64,000 nucleotides of DNA from Blautia sp. SC05B48 (lineage in GTDB: Bacteria > Bacillota > Clostridia > Lachnospirales > Lachnospiraceae), in contig NZ_CP040518.1 in assembly GCF_005848555.1 (NCBI RefSeq), forward strand, positions 434,001 through 498,000, written 5' to 3'. Below are positions 8,456-17,194 of this stretch, one piece after another. The notes beneath the pieces were generated by a model. The model worked only from the letters and a program-made list of their open reading frames with translations, did no database searches and was not told the DNA's origin. The position numbers were made by a program, and so were the translations under genes. Numbering within the stretch: position 1 is the stretch's first letter; every line of letters begins with the position of its first letter.

Positions 8456-8522
8456 CCAGACGGTCGACTCATCGAATCTCCGGCTCCCTCGTGGTTATCC
8501 CACAATTCCGTCAGTCACCGAA
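8455..8522 (-). ncRNA. ZTP (pfl) riboswitch
   Basis: Read on the minus strand, this leader contains GTGACTGACGG, GGGATAACCACGAGGGAGC and CCGTCTGGGC, which match the conserved core of the pfl/ZTP motif in order and spacing. The ligand, ZTP/ZMP, rises when 10-formyl-THF is short, and fhs is the classic target. Here the aptamer ends in the terminator stem, so ZTP should turn transcription on. Confidence 0.88.
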
Positions 8523-8545
8523 GACTTTATTAATTTGATGATTGA

Positions 8546-8574
8546 ATACTAACATATTTATTAATGGTTGTCAA
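8546..8574 (-). promoter_or_regulatory. fhs promoter
   Basis: Minus strand -35 TTGACA (8569-8574), 17-base spacer, -10 TAGTAT (8546-8551). Transcription would start a few bases before the riboswitch. Confidence 0.75.
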
Positions 8575-8601
8575 TAAATTATCAAATTATTTTTTTCACT
8601 T

Positions 8602-8757
8602 TTAAAGTGAGCTAAGTCTAATTTTCTGAATCATTTCCGTTCTATGTATTAGTTTTCTCTCCAACATTCGTACATATCTTTTTTCATCAAATCCTCTGTT
8701 GTTTAATCGTATCTTGTACTGGTCATCCGTTAATGCGACTGTCCAGACGCTATAAAC
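8602..8757 (-). other. Possible coding remnant, unidentified
   Basis: A 52-codon open stretch on the minus strand with protein-like composition ('LTDDQYKIRLNNRGFDEKRY') but no usable start codon near its beginning and no ribosome site. It may be the tail of a lost gene between fhs and the symporter. I do not recognise the family. Confidence 0.25.
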
Positions 8758-8769
8758 ATATTACCACAC

Positions 8770-10170
8770 TTATGAAATCAAATCTGCAAATCCTGTAGAT
8801 ACCAGGAATAATATCAGCATTACAACCGGCACTACATAACGGATCATAAAGCGATATAACCCTGCCCGTTTGAAATGTTCCCCATTTCGTTCCACTTCTC
8901 CTATGATCCAGTCAGGGCCGATCACCCATCCGATCAGAATACTTGTCAAGAGCGAGATAAACGGCATCAGAAAACTGTTGCTGATATAATCCATCACATC
9001 CAGAAGCTGTCCAACGGAACCATTTGGCAGCTTAAGTTCAAAATACAGTTTGTTATAACCAAGGCAGATCAGTACTGCTGTAACAAGCGAATAGATTCCG
9101 ACAGCACCACACATTTTCTTACGTGGTTTATGATAAAGTTCCATGCAGTTTGCAACCAGTGTCTCCATGACAGATACGCAGGAAGTCAGTGCCGCAAATC
9201 CCATCATCAGGAAAAATGCAATTGCCACCGGACGGCCAAATACTCCCATGGCATCAAAAACCTTTGGCAGTGAGATAAATATCAGGCTTGGGCCGGAAGC
9301 CATTCCATCCTTTCCGAGAAATACAAAAACAGCCGGTATGATCATCATTCCTGCAAGAAACGCAACGCCGGTATCAAAGATCTCAATCTGATTTGTTGCT
9401 TTATTTAAATTAACTTCATTTTTCACATAAGAACCATAAGTGATCATGATTCCCATAGATACACTTAAGGAAAAGAATAACTGGCTCATCGCATCCAGAA
9501 GGATCTCCAGGAAGCGTTTTACCGTCAGTCCATGAAAATCCGGTTTGAGGTAAACAGCCAGCCCCTGCACACCAGTGCGGACAGTTCCATCCGTATCAGT
9601 ATGGGACAGTGTCAGTGAAAAAATGGCAATGATCACGATCAGAAGAATCAGCCCCGGCATAATGATCCTGGAAAACTTTTCGATTCCCTTTTCCACACCA
9701 CGAAATACGATCCAGGCAGTCAGGGCCAGAAAAATCAGCATAAATACAACGGGTGCAATATCTGATGTAATAAATGATGTAAAGTATCCATCTGAAGCCG
9801 CATCTTTCCCATCAGAAATAATATAAGTAAAAAAATATTTTGCAATCCATCCACCGATAACAGAATAATAGGTCATGATCAATGCCGGAACCAGAAACGT
9901 TAAATGTCCTAAAAATTTCCACTTTGGATTAAGAGCTTCAAAAGCCCTCAATGCATTTTTCTTTGTCTTTCTCCCAAGTGCTACATCCGTTGTCAACAGT
10001 ACAAATCCAAAAGTCAGTACCAGTATCAGATAAACCAGCAGGAAAAGTCCTCCTCCATCTTTGGCACAGAGATATGGAAATCTCCAGATATTTCCAACTC
10101 CTACTGCACTTCCGGCTGCCGCCAGGACAAAACCTATTGAGCCGGAAAAGCTGCTTCCTTTTTCTTTCAT
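8770..10170 (-). CDS. Neurotransmitter:sodium symporter family transporter
   Basis: Sodium-driven amino acid uptake protein of the LeuT fold, 466 residues with about 11-12 membrane helices. The helix 1 signature 'AAAGSAVGVGNIWRFPYL' carries the residues that bind sodium and substrate, and helix 3 has the usual 'IMTYYSVIGGWIAKY'. Helix 6 ('FFSLSVSMGIMITYGSY') and helix 8 ('MMGFAALTSCVSVMETLV') are also recognisable. The substrate cannot be told from sequence; bacterial members move Trp, Tyr, Ala or Met. It is divergent from an XRE regulator that may control it. Confidence 0.92.
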   Translation of the reverse strand: MKEKGSSFSGSIGFVLAAAGSAVGVGNIWRFPYLCAKDGGGLFLLVYLILVLTFGFVLLTTDVALGRKTKKNALRAFEALNPKWKFLGHLTFLVPALIMTYYSVIGGWIAKYFFTYIISDGKDAASDGYFTSFITSDIAPVVFMLIFLALTAWIVFRGVEKGIEKFSRIIMPGLILLIVIIAIFSLTLSHTDTDGTVRTGVQGLAVYLKPDFHGLTVKRFLEILLDAMSQLFFSLSVSMGIMITYGSYVKNEVNLNKATNQIEIFDTGVAFLAGMMIIPAVFVFLGKDGMASGPSLIFISLPKVFDAMGVFGRPVAIAFFLMMGFAALTSCVSVMETLVANCMELYHKPRKKMCGAVGIYSLVTAVLICLGYNKLYFELKLPNGSVGQLLDVMDYISNSFLMPFISLLTSILIGWVIGPDWIIGEVERNGEHFKRAGLYRFMIRYVVPVVMLILFLVSTGFADLIS

Positions 10171-10312
10171 TTCAATTTCCCCTCTTCAAGTATATATTTG
10201 ATATAGGCTGAAACCTTCAGCCTAACAGCTATATCTTACCCTAAATAAAGATAAGTGCAAATGGCAGAAGTTTCTTTTTACGAAATTTTATTCCAAAAAA
10301 GTTTCTTACCAC

Positions 10313-10342
10313 TTTACAAATCACCTGTTTTTCCGATATAAT
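10313..10342 (+). promoter_or_regulatory. Promoter of the XRE regulator
   Basis: TTTACA at 10313-10318 and TATAAT at 10337-10342, 18 bases apart, 50 bases before the XRE start. Confidence 0.55.
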
Positions 10343-10391
10343 CGTATGCAATGAAAATTAATAAGAAAAATAGATAGTATGAGGAAACAAA

Positions 10392-11120
10392 ATGAGTGAT
10401 TTTACCTGTTATGTAGGTGAACAAATAAGAAAATACCGAAAAGCCGGAAAGATGACTCTGCAGGATCTGGCAGATGCCATCCATAAAAGCCGAGCTACCA
10501 TATGCAAATATGAAAACGGAGATATCTCCGTTGATATCGAAACTTTATATGAGATCAGCCAGATTCTCCAGGTATCTATGTCCCAGCTTACCACTGGTCT
10601 TCCTGAAACAGCCAGTGAACCGTCCAATGCACCGGGAAAAGGACAAAAAAGCCCATTTTTTCAGGCCCAGAGGCTATATTTTTACTTTTACGATGGACGA
10701 TATCAGCGTACAAAGGATGGCATCATCGATATTTATGAAAAAAAGGGCGAATCCGGAAAATATGAAGCAACCTTAACGATCTGTTCTGTTTCTGCCAACG
10801 GAAGAAGCAGTGAGATTTTTTACACCGGAAAAGTTCTTTACAGTGATATGCTGATCCGTTTTTCCTTTGTAAATCAGTATAACCCACTGGAAGAAGATCT
10901 CCTGTACATTTTTAATCCTCTGGAGCTTCGAGATTTTACAACAGGACTTTTGTGTGGGATTTCCAGTGCGGATCTGATGCCCTGCGCATTCAAATGTGTG
11001 ATCACTTTAAAACCGCAGGAGCTTACCGAAGCTTTCCGCCACCAGCTTCTTTTTACAAAAAAAGATCTGAAGCGCTGGGAACAGCTGAATATGTTACTGA
11101 TAGATAATATGGAAAAGTAG
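10392..11120 (+). CDS. XRE family transcriptional regulator
   Basis: 242 residues. Residues about 10-65 form a Cro/CI helix-turn-helix: 'IRKYRKAGKMTLQDLADAIH', 'SRATICKYENGDISVDIETL'. The remaining 170 residues form a mixed sheet/helix domain I do not recognise ('RLYFYFYDGRYQRTKDGIID', 'EKKGESGKYEATLTI', 'LLCGISSADLMPCAFKCVI'), perhaps a ligand or effector domain. It is transcribed away from the sodium symporter with 221 bases between, so symporter control is a reasonable guess. Confidence 0.8.
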   Translation: MSDFTCYVGEQIRKYRKAGKMTLQDLADAIHKSRATICKYENGDISVDIETLYEISQILQVSMSQLTTGLPETASEPSNAPGKGQKSPFFQAQRLYFYFYDGRYQRTKDGIIDIYEKKGESGKYEATLTICSVSANGRSSEIFYTGKVLYSDMLIRFSFVNQYNPLEEDLLYIFNPLELRDFTTGLLCGISSADLMPCAFKCVITLKPQELTEAFRHQLLFTKKDLKRWEQLNMLLIDNMEK

Positions 11121-11186
11121 TTTACTGTCTCAAAAAACGGTACATCTTATATTTTATAAGCTGTACCGTTTTCGTATTTTTCTGTA

Positions 11187-12035
11187 TCAGGATTTTCCTG
11201 CAAACCCACACCGGATCGCCTGTGTCGGACATATCTTTTTACATCTTCCACATCGGATGCACTCTGTACTGTTGGGATTCTCTGTCGGATCGACTTCCAT
11301 CTGGCAGATATTTCTGCATTTTCCGCAGTGAACACATTTTTCTTTATCTACTCTGTAACGAAAAACGGAAACTTTATTAAATACCGAATAAAAAGCTCCC
11401 AGCGGACAGATATACTTACAGAATGGCCGGTATATCATAATTGATAAGATAATGGTGATCACCAGGATCGTATTTTTCCACATGTACAGCCAGCCTACTG
11501 CACTTCGCATGGATTTGTTCAGCAGCACCAGCGGGATACCTCCCTCCAGCGTTCCTGCCGGGCAGATCAGCTTGCAGAAATATGGTGCTCCCTGCCCCAT
11601 GATATCTACTACAAACATAGGGAGTATGATCACAAATACAAGAAAGATCACATATTTCAGTTTTCGCAGAAGCTTATCTCCCCGAAATGTCCGAATCTTC
11701 TTTGGAAAAGGAATCTTGTTCAACAGATCCTGGATCAGTCCAAAGGGGCAGAGAAATCCGCACACCAGTCTTCCAAGCAACGCTCCCACAAAGATCAGAA
11801 ATCCAGCTACATAATATGCCATTTTGAAGTTCCAGCTTCCGATCACAGCCTGAAGAGAACCAATGGGGCAGGCCCCTCTTGCCCCGGGGCAGGAATAGCA
11901 GTTTAGCCCCGGAACACATACATTTTTCAGTTTTCCGGTATAGATCTTGCCAGTTATAAACCCTGATATGTGACTGTTTGTAAGGGCCGCCCACAATGCC
12001 TGGATCCCATGCCGCGGCCATTCATTTATTTTCAT
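11187..12035 (-). CDS. 4Fe-4S membrane protein (NapH/CcoG-like polyferredoxin)
   Basis: About 282 residues with four to five membrane helices. Cysteine clusters lie on the membrane faces: 'GLNCYSCPGARGACPIG', 'CGFLCPFGLIQDLLNKIP' and 'CKYICPLGAFY'. The C-terminus has two ferredoxin [4Fe-4S] motifs, CVHCGKCRNIC and CIRCGRCKKICP. This layout suits an electron carrier that takes electrons from the cytoplasm to the outer face. ATG 12035 is used; a TTG at 12050 overlapping the upstream stop is possible. It is last in an operon with a CXXC miniprotein and a TlpA-like protein, so it may feed electrons to an extracytoplasmic thiol system. Confidence 0.85.
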   Translation of the reverse strand: MKINEWPRHGIQALWAALTNSHISGFITGKIYTGKLKNVCVPGLNCYSCPGARGACPIGSLQAVIGSWNFKMAYYVAGFLIFVGALLGRLVCGFLCPFGLIQDLLNKIPFPKKIRTFRGDKLLRKLKYVIFLVFVIILPMFVVDIMGQGAPYFCKLICPAGTLEGGIPLVLLNKSMRSAVGWLYMWKNTILVITIILSIMIYRPFCKYICPLGAFYSVFNKVSVFRYRVDKEKCVHCGKCRNICQMEVDPTENPNSTECIRCGRCKKICPTQAIRCGFAGKS

Positions 12036-12042
12036 CTTCTTA

Positions 12043-12195
12043 TTATCCAATGCCTATACACTCCATACAGATGTTGATCGCTTTTGTAAAAACTACAGAT
12101 ACCTCGCCCCTGCAGATTCCCAGTATCATCAGTAAAATTCCAAAAAACGCCAGAGCTGGTCCGATCCACCTGGATTCTGTTATTTTCCGAATCAT
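12043..12195 (-). CDS. CD1871A family CXXC motif-containing protein
   Basis: A 50-residue gene, easily missed. One membrane helix ('PALAFFGILLMILGI') is followed by 'RGEVSVVFTKAINICMECIG', whose CMEC is the conserved CxxC of this family. The ATG at 12195 has GGAG 9 bases before it; an ATG at 12210 has none. It lies 27 bases after the TlpA-like gene and touches the polyferredoxin gene. The family is known from genome annotation, but its job is not established. Position suggests a membrane thiol relay between polyferredoxin and TlpA-like protein. Confidence 0.8.
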   Translation of the reverse strand: MIRKITESRWIGPALAFFGILLMILGICRGEVSVVFTKAINICMECIGIG

Positions 12196-12222
12196 TTTTC
12201 CACTCTCCATAATGATCATGTT

Positions 12223-13371
12223 TTACTTTGAAACGTTTTTAAGCTCTTTTTCCACGATTTCCTTCCATTCGTCCAGTGTATGGCTTCCTGTATAGGTGTC
12301 GCCTACAATGTTTCCATCTTTGTCGACAAAAAATGTTTCAGGAAATGCAGAAATCCCCTGCAGACGACCGTTCATCATAGTTGCATCCGGTGTCAGGAAC
12401 GGATATTCTGCTTTTGTTTTTTCCTGAAGAATGCCTGCTTTCTTTACAGCTTCCTCGTCCTGATTTCCCTTTTCATCTGTAGTATCAAGCACTACGCCTG
12501 CTACTCCAACGCCTTTATCTTTCATTTCTTTATAGAGCTCCTGAAGTTCCGGAATCTCTTTTACACATGGTGAGCACCAGGTTGTAAAAACATTTACCAG
12601 TGTCAGGTCATAGTCACTGAACACTTTTTCTGTATATGTTTTTCCATCTATTCCTGTTGTTTCAAATTTTCCTACAGATTTTACGTCCTCCGGGTTGCTG
12701 CTGGTATCCTGTGGCTGGTCAAACACGGAAATATTCTGATACGGTGTCATTTCCGTAATATCGGTTTTGATCTTTTCCAGCTCCTTTGTCAGCTTTTCAT
12801 CTGCATCTTTGTTGGTGCTCAGATAATATTTGTATTTCCCGTCACTGCTGCTTCCAAGCTCTTTATGCTCTGTACAGCCGGTGATCTCATCCAGCTTTTT
12901 CTGTGAAGCTTCGTCATAAACGCCAATTGTACCGATTCTGTCCAGACCTGCCACCCAGTCGTCATATCCTGTTCCCATCTTCTGTATTTCGGCATTTTTC
13001 TGTTCCTCTGTCATTTTGCTCCAGCTTACGTAGGCATATGTCACTGCATTGGTCTGATTCTCAAAATCTTCCGTGGTAAGCATTGCAATGCTCTGGTCCT
13101 TGATCTGCTTTAACAGCTCCTTCGAAAGTGAAAGCTTCAGTCCCAGAAACGGATATTCATAAGAATCCTGTGCCTTGCAGGTTACGTCGGAAGGCTTAAA
13201 TGTACCTGCTACCAGATCTGATGAAACTGCCTCTCCATCCATCATCATTGCCGCTCCGGGATCTGCTGTTTCCGTGCTTTCCGCCGCTGTTACCGGCACG
13301 CTTCCAAATGCAGATATTCCTAATACCGCAGCTGCCATAAGTGCTGTTATTTTCTGTGTTCTTAATTTCAT
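12223..13371 (-). CDS. Secreted TlpA-like thioredoxin-fold protein
   Basis: 382 residues. Residues 1-30 are a Sec signal peptide ending near 'VPVTAAES', with no lipobox. Residues about 40-230 form an acidic, lysine-rich domain I cannot name. The C-terminal 140 residues are a TlpA/ResA thioredoxin fold: 'DLTLVNVFTTWCSPCVKEIP' with the WCSPC active site, then 'GRLQGISAFPETFFVDKDG' containing the cis-proline. The start at 13371 follows AAGGGAGAA. It heads the operon with the CXXC miniprotein and polyferredoxin, and is divergent from a two-component system. Role: reduction or exchange of thiols outside the membrane. Confidence 0.88.
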   Translation of the reverse strand: MKLRTQKITALMAAAVLGISAFGSVPVTAAESTETADPGAAMMMDGEAVSSDLVAGTFKPSDVTCKAQDSYEYPFLGLKLSLSKELLKQIKDQSIAMLTTEDFENQTNAVTYAYVSWSKMTEEQKNAEIQKMGTGYDDWVAGLDRIGTIGVYDEASQKKLDEITGCTEHKELGSSSDGKYKYYLSTNKDADEKLTKELEKIKTDITEMTPYQNISVFDQPQDTSSNPEDVKSVGKFETTGIDGKTYTEKVFSDYDLTLVNVFTTWCSPCVKEIPELQELYKEMKDKGVGVAGVVLDTTDEKGNQDEEAVKKAGILQEKTKAEYPFLTPDATMMNGRLQGISAFPETFFVDKDGNIVGDTYTGSHTLDEWKEIVEKELKNVSK

Positions 13372-13576
13372 TGTTTCTATTCTCCCTTCTGATATCACCG
13401 GCCCATATCCGGAACCAGCATATATTTTATATATAAATTTTGTTCTCTGTAGCCTTACTATATCATCCCCTGTATAAAATCTCTGTTAAGAAACAAAAAA
13501 ATTTACAGGAATTTTATGCTATACATGATATTATAGATAACAAAGCAAAATCAACTGTTTTTTTGGAGGATTTATT

Positions 13577-14254
13577 ATGCATATATTGATAATCGAAGAT
13601 GAACAGCAGCTCTGCCAGTCTATTGCGGAGGGACTTCGTATGGATGGCTATGAAGCGGACACATGTTTTGACGGGGATGAAGGACTGGAATTATGTCTTG
13701 TGGAAAATTATGATCTCATCCTTCTTGATCTGAATCTTCCAGGCGTTGATGGTCTGGAAATCCTGCGCCAGTTTCGGGAATCCGATACTTCCACTCCTGT
13801 TTTGATCCTCTCTGCCAGAGGACAGATCCAGGATAAGGTTGAAGGGCTTGATCTCGGTGCCAATGACTATCTCACAAAACCTTTTCATTTTGAAGAACTG
13901 GAGGCACGGATCCGAAGTCTGACACGAAGAAAATTCATCCAGCAGGATGTGTGTCTGCAATGCGGACGTATCAGCTTTGATACCCGTACAAGAAAGGCCA
14001 GTATCGATGGACTCCCCCTTTCTCTGACCCGAAAGGAAAGTTCTCTTCTGGAATATTTCCTTCTTCATCAGAACCGTATCATAAGCCCGGAAGAAATGAT
14101 CGAGCATATCTGGGACGGAAGCGTCAACAGTCTCAGCAATTCCATTCGTGTCCACATTTCTTCTCTTCGAAAAAAACTGCGCACTGCTCTCGGCTTTGAT
14201 CCAATACAGAATAAGATCGGCCAGGGTTACATTTTAACGGAGGATATACAATGA
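13577..14254 (+). CDS. OmpR-family response regulator
   Basis: 225 residues. The receiver domain (1-115) starts 'MHILIIEDEQQLCQSIAEGL', has the phospho-acceptor in 'LILLDLNLPGVDGLE', and the switch residues in 'PVLILSARG' and 'DYLTKPFHFEEL'. A winged-helix DNA-binding domain follows (about 130-225: 'LPLSLTRKESSLLEYFLL', 'SNSIRVHISSLRKKL'). TTGGAGGATTT precedes the ATG. It overlaps the kinase gene by 4 bases (ATGA) and is divergent from the TlpA operon, its likely target. Confidence 0.95.
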   Translation: MHILIIEDEQQLCQSIAEGLRMDGYEADTCFDGDEGLELCLVENYDLILLDLNLPGVDGLEILRQFRESDTSTPVLILSARGQIQDKVEGLDLGANDYLTKPFHFEELEARIRSLTRRKFIQQDVCLQCGRISFDTRTRKASIDGLPLSLTRKESSLLEYFLLHQNRIISPEEMIEHIWDGSVNSLSNSIRVHISSLRKKLRTALGFDPIQNKIGQGYILTEDIQ

Positions 14255-15417
14255 AAAAAATAACCGGAAAGCTTTCTCTTCAATGGCGTCTGACACTGAT
14301 CACTGCGCTGCTTATGACAGTCACCTGCATTCTGATGTATTTTTTTATCAGCCAGTCCGCAGTTGCCGGAATGGAGGATCTGGGAGATTACATGATACGG
14401 ATCGATAACACTGATTCTGCTCCCATCACCTTTAATATGAATCCCTCCGTCTTATTTCCGGAGCTTTCCAATCAGCTGCAGCTAACAAAAAAGCTTTTTC
14501 TCACCAAAGGACTCATGGTAACAGGAATCATCATCCTTCTCAGCAGTATCTGCACATATTTTATCAGCCGTCAGGCATTACTTCCTCTTCGCAGGCTCAG
14601 CCAGGAGGTGAACAAAATAGAGGCCCAGAACCTTTCGAAGACTCTTGAAGTTCCTGCTACCAATGACGAGATTTCCCGCCTGACAATTTCATTTAACAAA
14701 ATGCTCGCACGCCTGGATGAAGCTTTTACTGCCCAGAAGCAGTTTTCTGCCAATGCAGCCCATGAGCTGAGGACTCCTCTTGCTGTTATCCAGACAAATC
14801 TGGAGGTCTTTGCCCGCAGGGAAACACCTGCTTTAAAAGATTATCAGGAGATTTTTGCCATGCTCCAGGAACAGACCGGGCGACTTTCCCATCTGGCTGA
14901 AATCCTCCTAGATATGACCGGTGTACAGACTGTTGAACGTTCCGAAAGGATCTCTCTGGCAGCACTGACTGATGAGGTTTTCTGCGACCTGGCTTCCGTA
15001 GCGGAACAGAAGGATGTTGAACTGATCCAGCAGGAGGGAGACTGCATCATTACCGGAAGCTATCTGCTGCTGTATCGCGCTGTGTACAATCTTGTGGAAA
15101 ATGCGATCAAATACAATCACTCCGGTGGAAAAGTAACCGTAAATATCCATCTTTCCGAAGAAATAACAGATACATCCGCATCTGTCAATTACGTCTTTCT
15201 TGAAGTCTCTGATACCGGAATCGGCATTCCTCCCGAATATCAGGAAAAAATCTTCACCCCGTTTTTCCGTGTGGACAAATCAAGAAGCCGTGCTATGGGA
15301 GGTGCCGGCCTGGGACTTGCACTTGTCAGTGAAATTGTCAGACAGCATAACGGACAGGTAAAAGTACTGGAAAGCAGCAAAAAAGGCAGCGTGATCGCAA
15401 TCATGCTGCCAGTCTGA
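14251..15417 (+). CDS. Sensor histidine kinase
   Basis: 388 residues. There are two membrane helices (about 15-33 and 88-107) around a short outside loop of about 55 residues. A HAMP domain comes next ('RQALLPLRRLSQEVNKIEAQ'), then the phospho-histidine box 'SANAAHELRTPLAVIQTN'. The ATPase has N box 'LYRAVYNLVENAIKYNH', G1 'VSDTGIGIP', F box 'FTPFFRVDKSRSR' and G2 'GGAGLGLALVSEI'. It pairs with the overlapping response regulator. The short sensor loop and the redox operon next door suggest a thiol or redox signal, which is a guess. Confidence 0.95.
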   Translation: MKKITGKLSLQWRLTLITALLMTVTCILMYFFISQSAVAGMEDLGDYMIRIDNTDSAPITFNMNPSVLFPELSNQLQLTKKLFLTKGLMVTGIIILLSSICTYFISRQALLPLRRLSQEVNKIEAQNLSKTLEVPATNDEISRLTISFNKMLARLDEAFTAQKQFSANAAHELRTPLAVIQTNLEVFARRETPALKDYQEIFAMLQEQTGRLSHLAEILLDMTGVQTVERSERISLAALTDEVFCDLASVAEQKDVELIQQEGDCIITGSYLLLYRAVYNLVENAIKYNHSGGKVTVNIHLSEEITDTSASVNYVFLEVSDTGIGIPPEYQEKIFTPFFRVDKSRSRAMGGAGLGLALVSEIVRQHNGQVKVLESSKKGSVIAIMLPV

Positions 15418-15428
15418 ACATGTTTGTA

Positions 15429-16322
15429 TTACACTTGTCTCATATTTCGATACTCTGTAGGTGAAATCCCATAGCAGCTTTTGAATACCTTCGAAAACTG
15501 AAACGGATTTGTATATCCCACATCTGAGGAAATATCCGATATGGAATATTCTGTAGTGGCCAGCAGGATTTTTGCCTGATTCATCCTTACTTTACGGAGA
15601 TATTCCCGTGGTGACTGGTCGTATTCCCTGCGGAACAATGTGCTGAGATAGTTTGGATGTACATGGAGGATTCCTGCCACATCCTGGATCCGGATATCCC
15701 GGCTGTACATGCGGTCCATATAGTTTTTGGCATCCTTGGCCAGATTTTTTTCTTCTTTTGTCAGCTTTTTTATATCGCCCTGTGTTTCAAGGAGCCTGGC
15801 AAAAAGATGCAGCATTCTGCTGTTTGCCTCCAGGGATGCGGAAAAATTCCGTATGGAGAAAAACTGCTCTCCCGGAAAATCTTCTTCCTGATAAATGGCC
15901 ACATCCTGAAGTCTTTTATCCATAACTGACAAAATCGACAAGATTTCTTTTTCCAGTTCTTTAGCCGAAAGCGCCAGATCCAGGATCTCGTTTTTTCCAA
16001 ATAGAAGATCAATAAATTTATTTCCGTTGTCTGCATAAAATCCGATCCAGGCATATTTCCAGGGGTTCTGCAGGGAAGCTATGTATTTTCCTTCTATTCC
16101 TGCTGGTATAAAAAATGCCTGTCCGGCATGTACATTCAGCATTCTGCCTGAGATTTTCAAGCTTCCTTCTCCCTGCAGTACAAAATGCAGCAGATGATAA
16201 GGTCTGGCCTGAAACTGCCACATATGTCCTTTTTCACATTCCTGGATACCGCAGTGGTTCATCTGCATAACCGACAATTCCCGCTTTGCCCGATCCAGAA
16301 AAATATCTTTACTTCCAAGCAT
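15429..16322 (-). CDS. AraC family regulator
   Basis: 297 residues. The N-terminal cupin-like sensor domain (about 20-90) has 'RPYHLLHFVLQGEGSLKISG' and 'VHAGQAFFIPAGIEGKYIAS'. The C-terminal pair of helix-turn-helix motifs is 'IRIQDVAGILHVHPNYLSTL' and 'YSISDISSDVGYTNPFQFSK', then the AraC signature 'FKSCYGISPTEYR'. It lies just after the ABC-2 exporter genes on the same strand and may be the last gene of that unit or an autonomous sugar-type regulator. Confidence 0.9.
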   Translation of the reverse strand: MLGSKDIFLDRAKRELSVMQMNHCGIQECEKGHMWQFQARPYHLLHFVLQGEGSLKISGRMLNVHAGQAFFIPAGIEGKYIASLQNPWKYAWIGFYADNGNKFIDLLFGKNEILDLALSAKELEKEILSILSVMDKRLQDVAIYQEEDFPGEQFFSIRNFSASLEANSRMLHLFARLLETQGDIKKLTKEEKNLAKDAKNYMDRMYSRDIRIQDVAGILHVHPNYLSTLFRREYDQSPREYLRKVRMNQAKILLATTEYSISDISSDVGYTNPFQFSKVFKSCYGISPTEYRNMRQV

Positions 16323-16348
16323 GGACTCACCTCCCCCGTAAACGATCT

Positions 16349-17194
16349 TTAATTCCCGGCACTTTCATATCTTCCCAGTCCACGTTTCAGGCACACTGCC
16401 GATAACCACAGCATCCCTATGCAAACAGGAAACAGTAACAGACATCCTGGCAGCATGTCCTTTTTTCCTAACAGAAAGTCCGCCGGATAATAGCTGATAT
16501 ATGCGTAAGGTATGATATATCCAAAGATTCCTTTCAGTAATCCCGGGTATATGATAAGTGGATATTTCGCCATCTCTCCTACAGAAAGAACCAGATAATT
16601 TAACGAATTTTTCGGTCCCTGCATCCAGAAGGACATACAGCTTGCCAGCCAGATCATGCAAAAACGGATCATAGATACTGTAAGCAGAGATACCACAAAA
16701 TACAGGATTTTTATGATCGTCCAGTTTATTTTACAGTTTTTTATTCCAACTGACAATATTCCCAGTGCTATGATCATTTTATTTAATCCGTCAAAATCAA
16801 TCCTGGAAGCTGCCATCTGCATTCCTGCCGGAAGCGGTCTTACGAGAAACCGGTCGATTTCTGATTTATTTACCATCTGTGCAATTTTCCAGGATCCCTG
16901 AAAGAAAAAGTTCACCCATCCTTCTGAAAATAACAGATATCCATCTAGCAATAAAATTTCCCATACAGACCAGCCGCCAACTGTGGGAATATTTGTATAG
17001 ATAATTCCAACAACAGCCAGATTTGATACCTGGGACAGCAATGTAAAAAATGTCATCATCAGAAAATCTGCCCGATAATACATCAGGGATTTTATATTCA
17101 TTTCCTGCATCTTCCGGTATATTTTGAAATATTTCCTGTATCTGCCCCTCTTTAACCTCCATATAATGCGATAACGGAAGAGGCTTTTTTCCAT
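16349..17194 (-). CDS. ABC-2 type permease (second subunit)
   Basis: Membrane part of an exporter, about 281 residues with six hydrophobic segments. It belongs with its neighbour to the ABC2_membrane_6 type ('YYRADFLMMTFFTLLSQVSN', 'EGWVNFFFQGSWKIAQMVNK', 'FLVRPLPAGMQM'). The start is uncertain: the family N-terminus 'RKYFKIYRK' needs a start at 17194, which overlaps the upstream gene by 43 bases. ATG codons at 17110 and 17101 lie later and have poor ribosome sites. The upstream permease and an ATPase complete the transporter. Confidence 0.8.
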   Translation of the reverse strand: MEKSLFRYRIIWRLKRGRYRKYFKIYRKMQEMNIKSLMYYRADFLMMTFFTLLSQVSNLAVVGIIYTNIPTVGGWSVWEILLLDGYLLFSEGWVNFFFQGSWKIAQMVNKSEIDRFLVRPLPAGMQMAASRIDFDGLNKMIIALGILSVGIKNCKINWTIIKILYFVVSLLTVSMIRFCMIWLASCMSFWMQGPKNSLNYLVLSVGEMAKYPLIIYPGLLKGIFGYIIPYAYISYYPADFLLGKKDMLPGCLLLFPVCIGMLWLSAVCLKRGLGRYESAGN

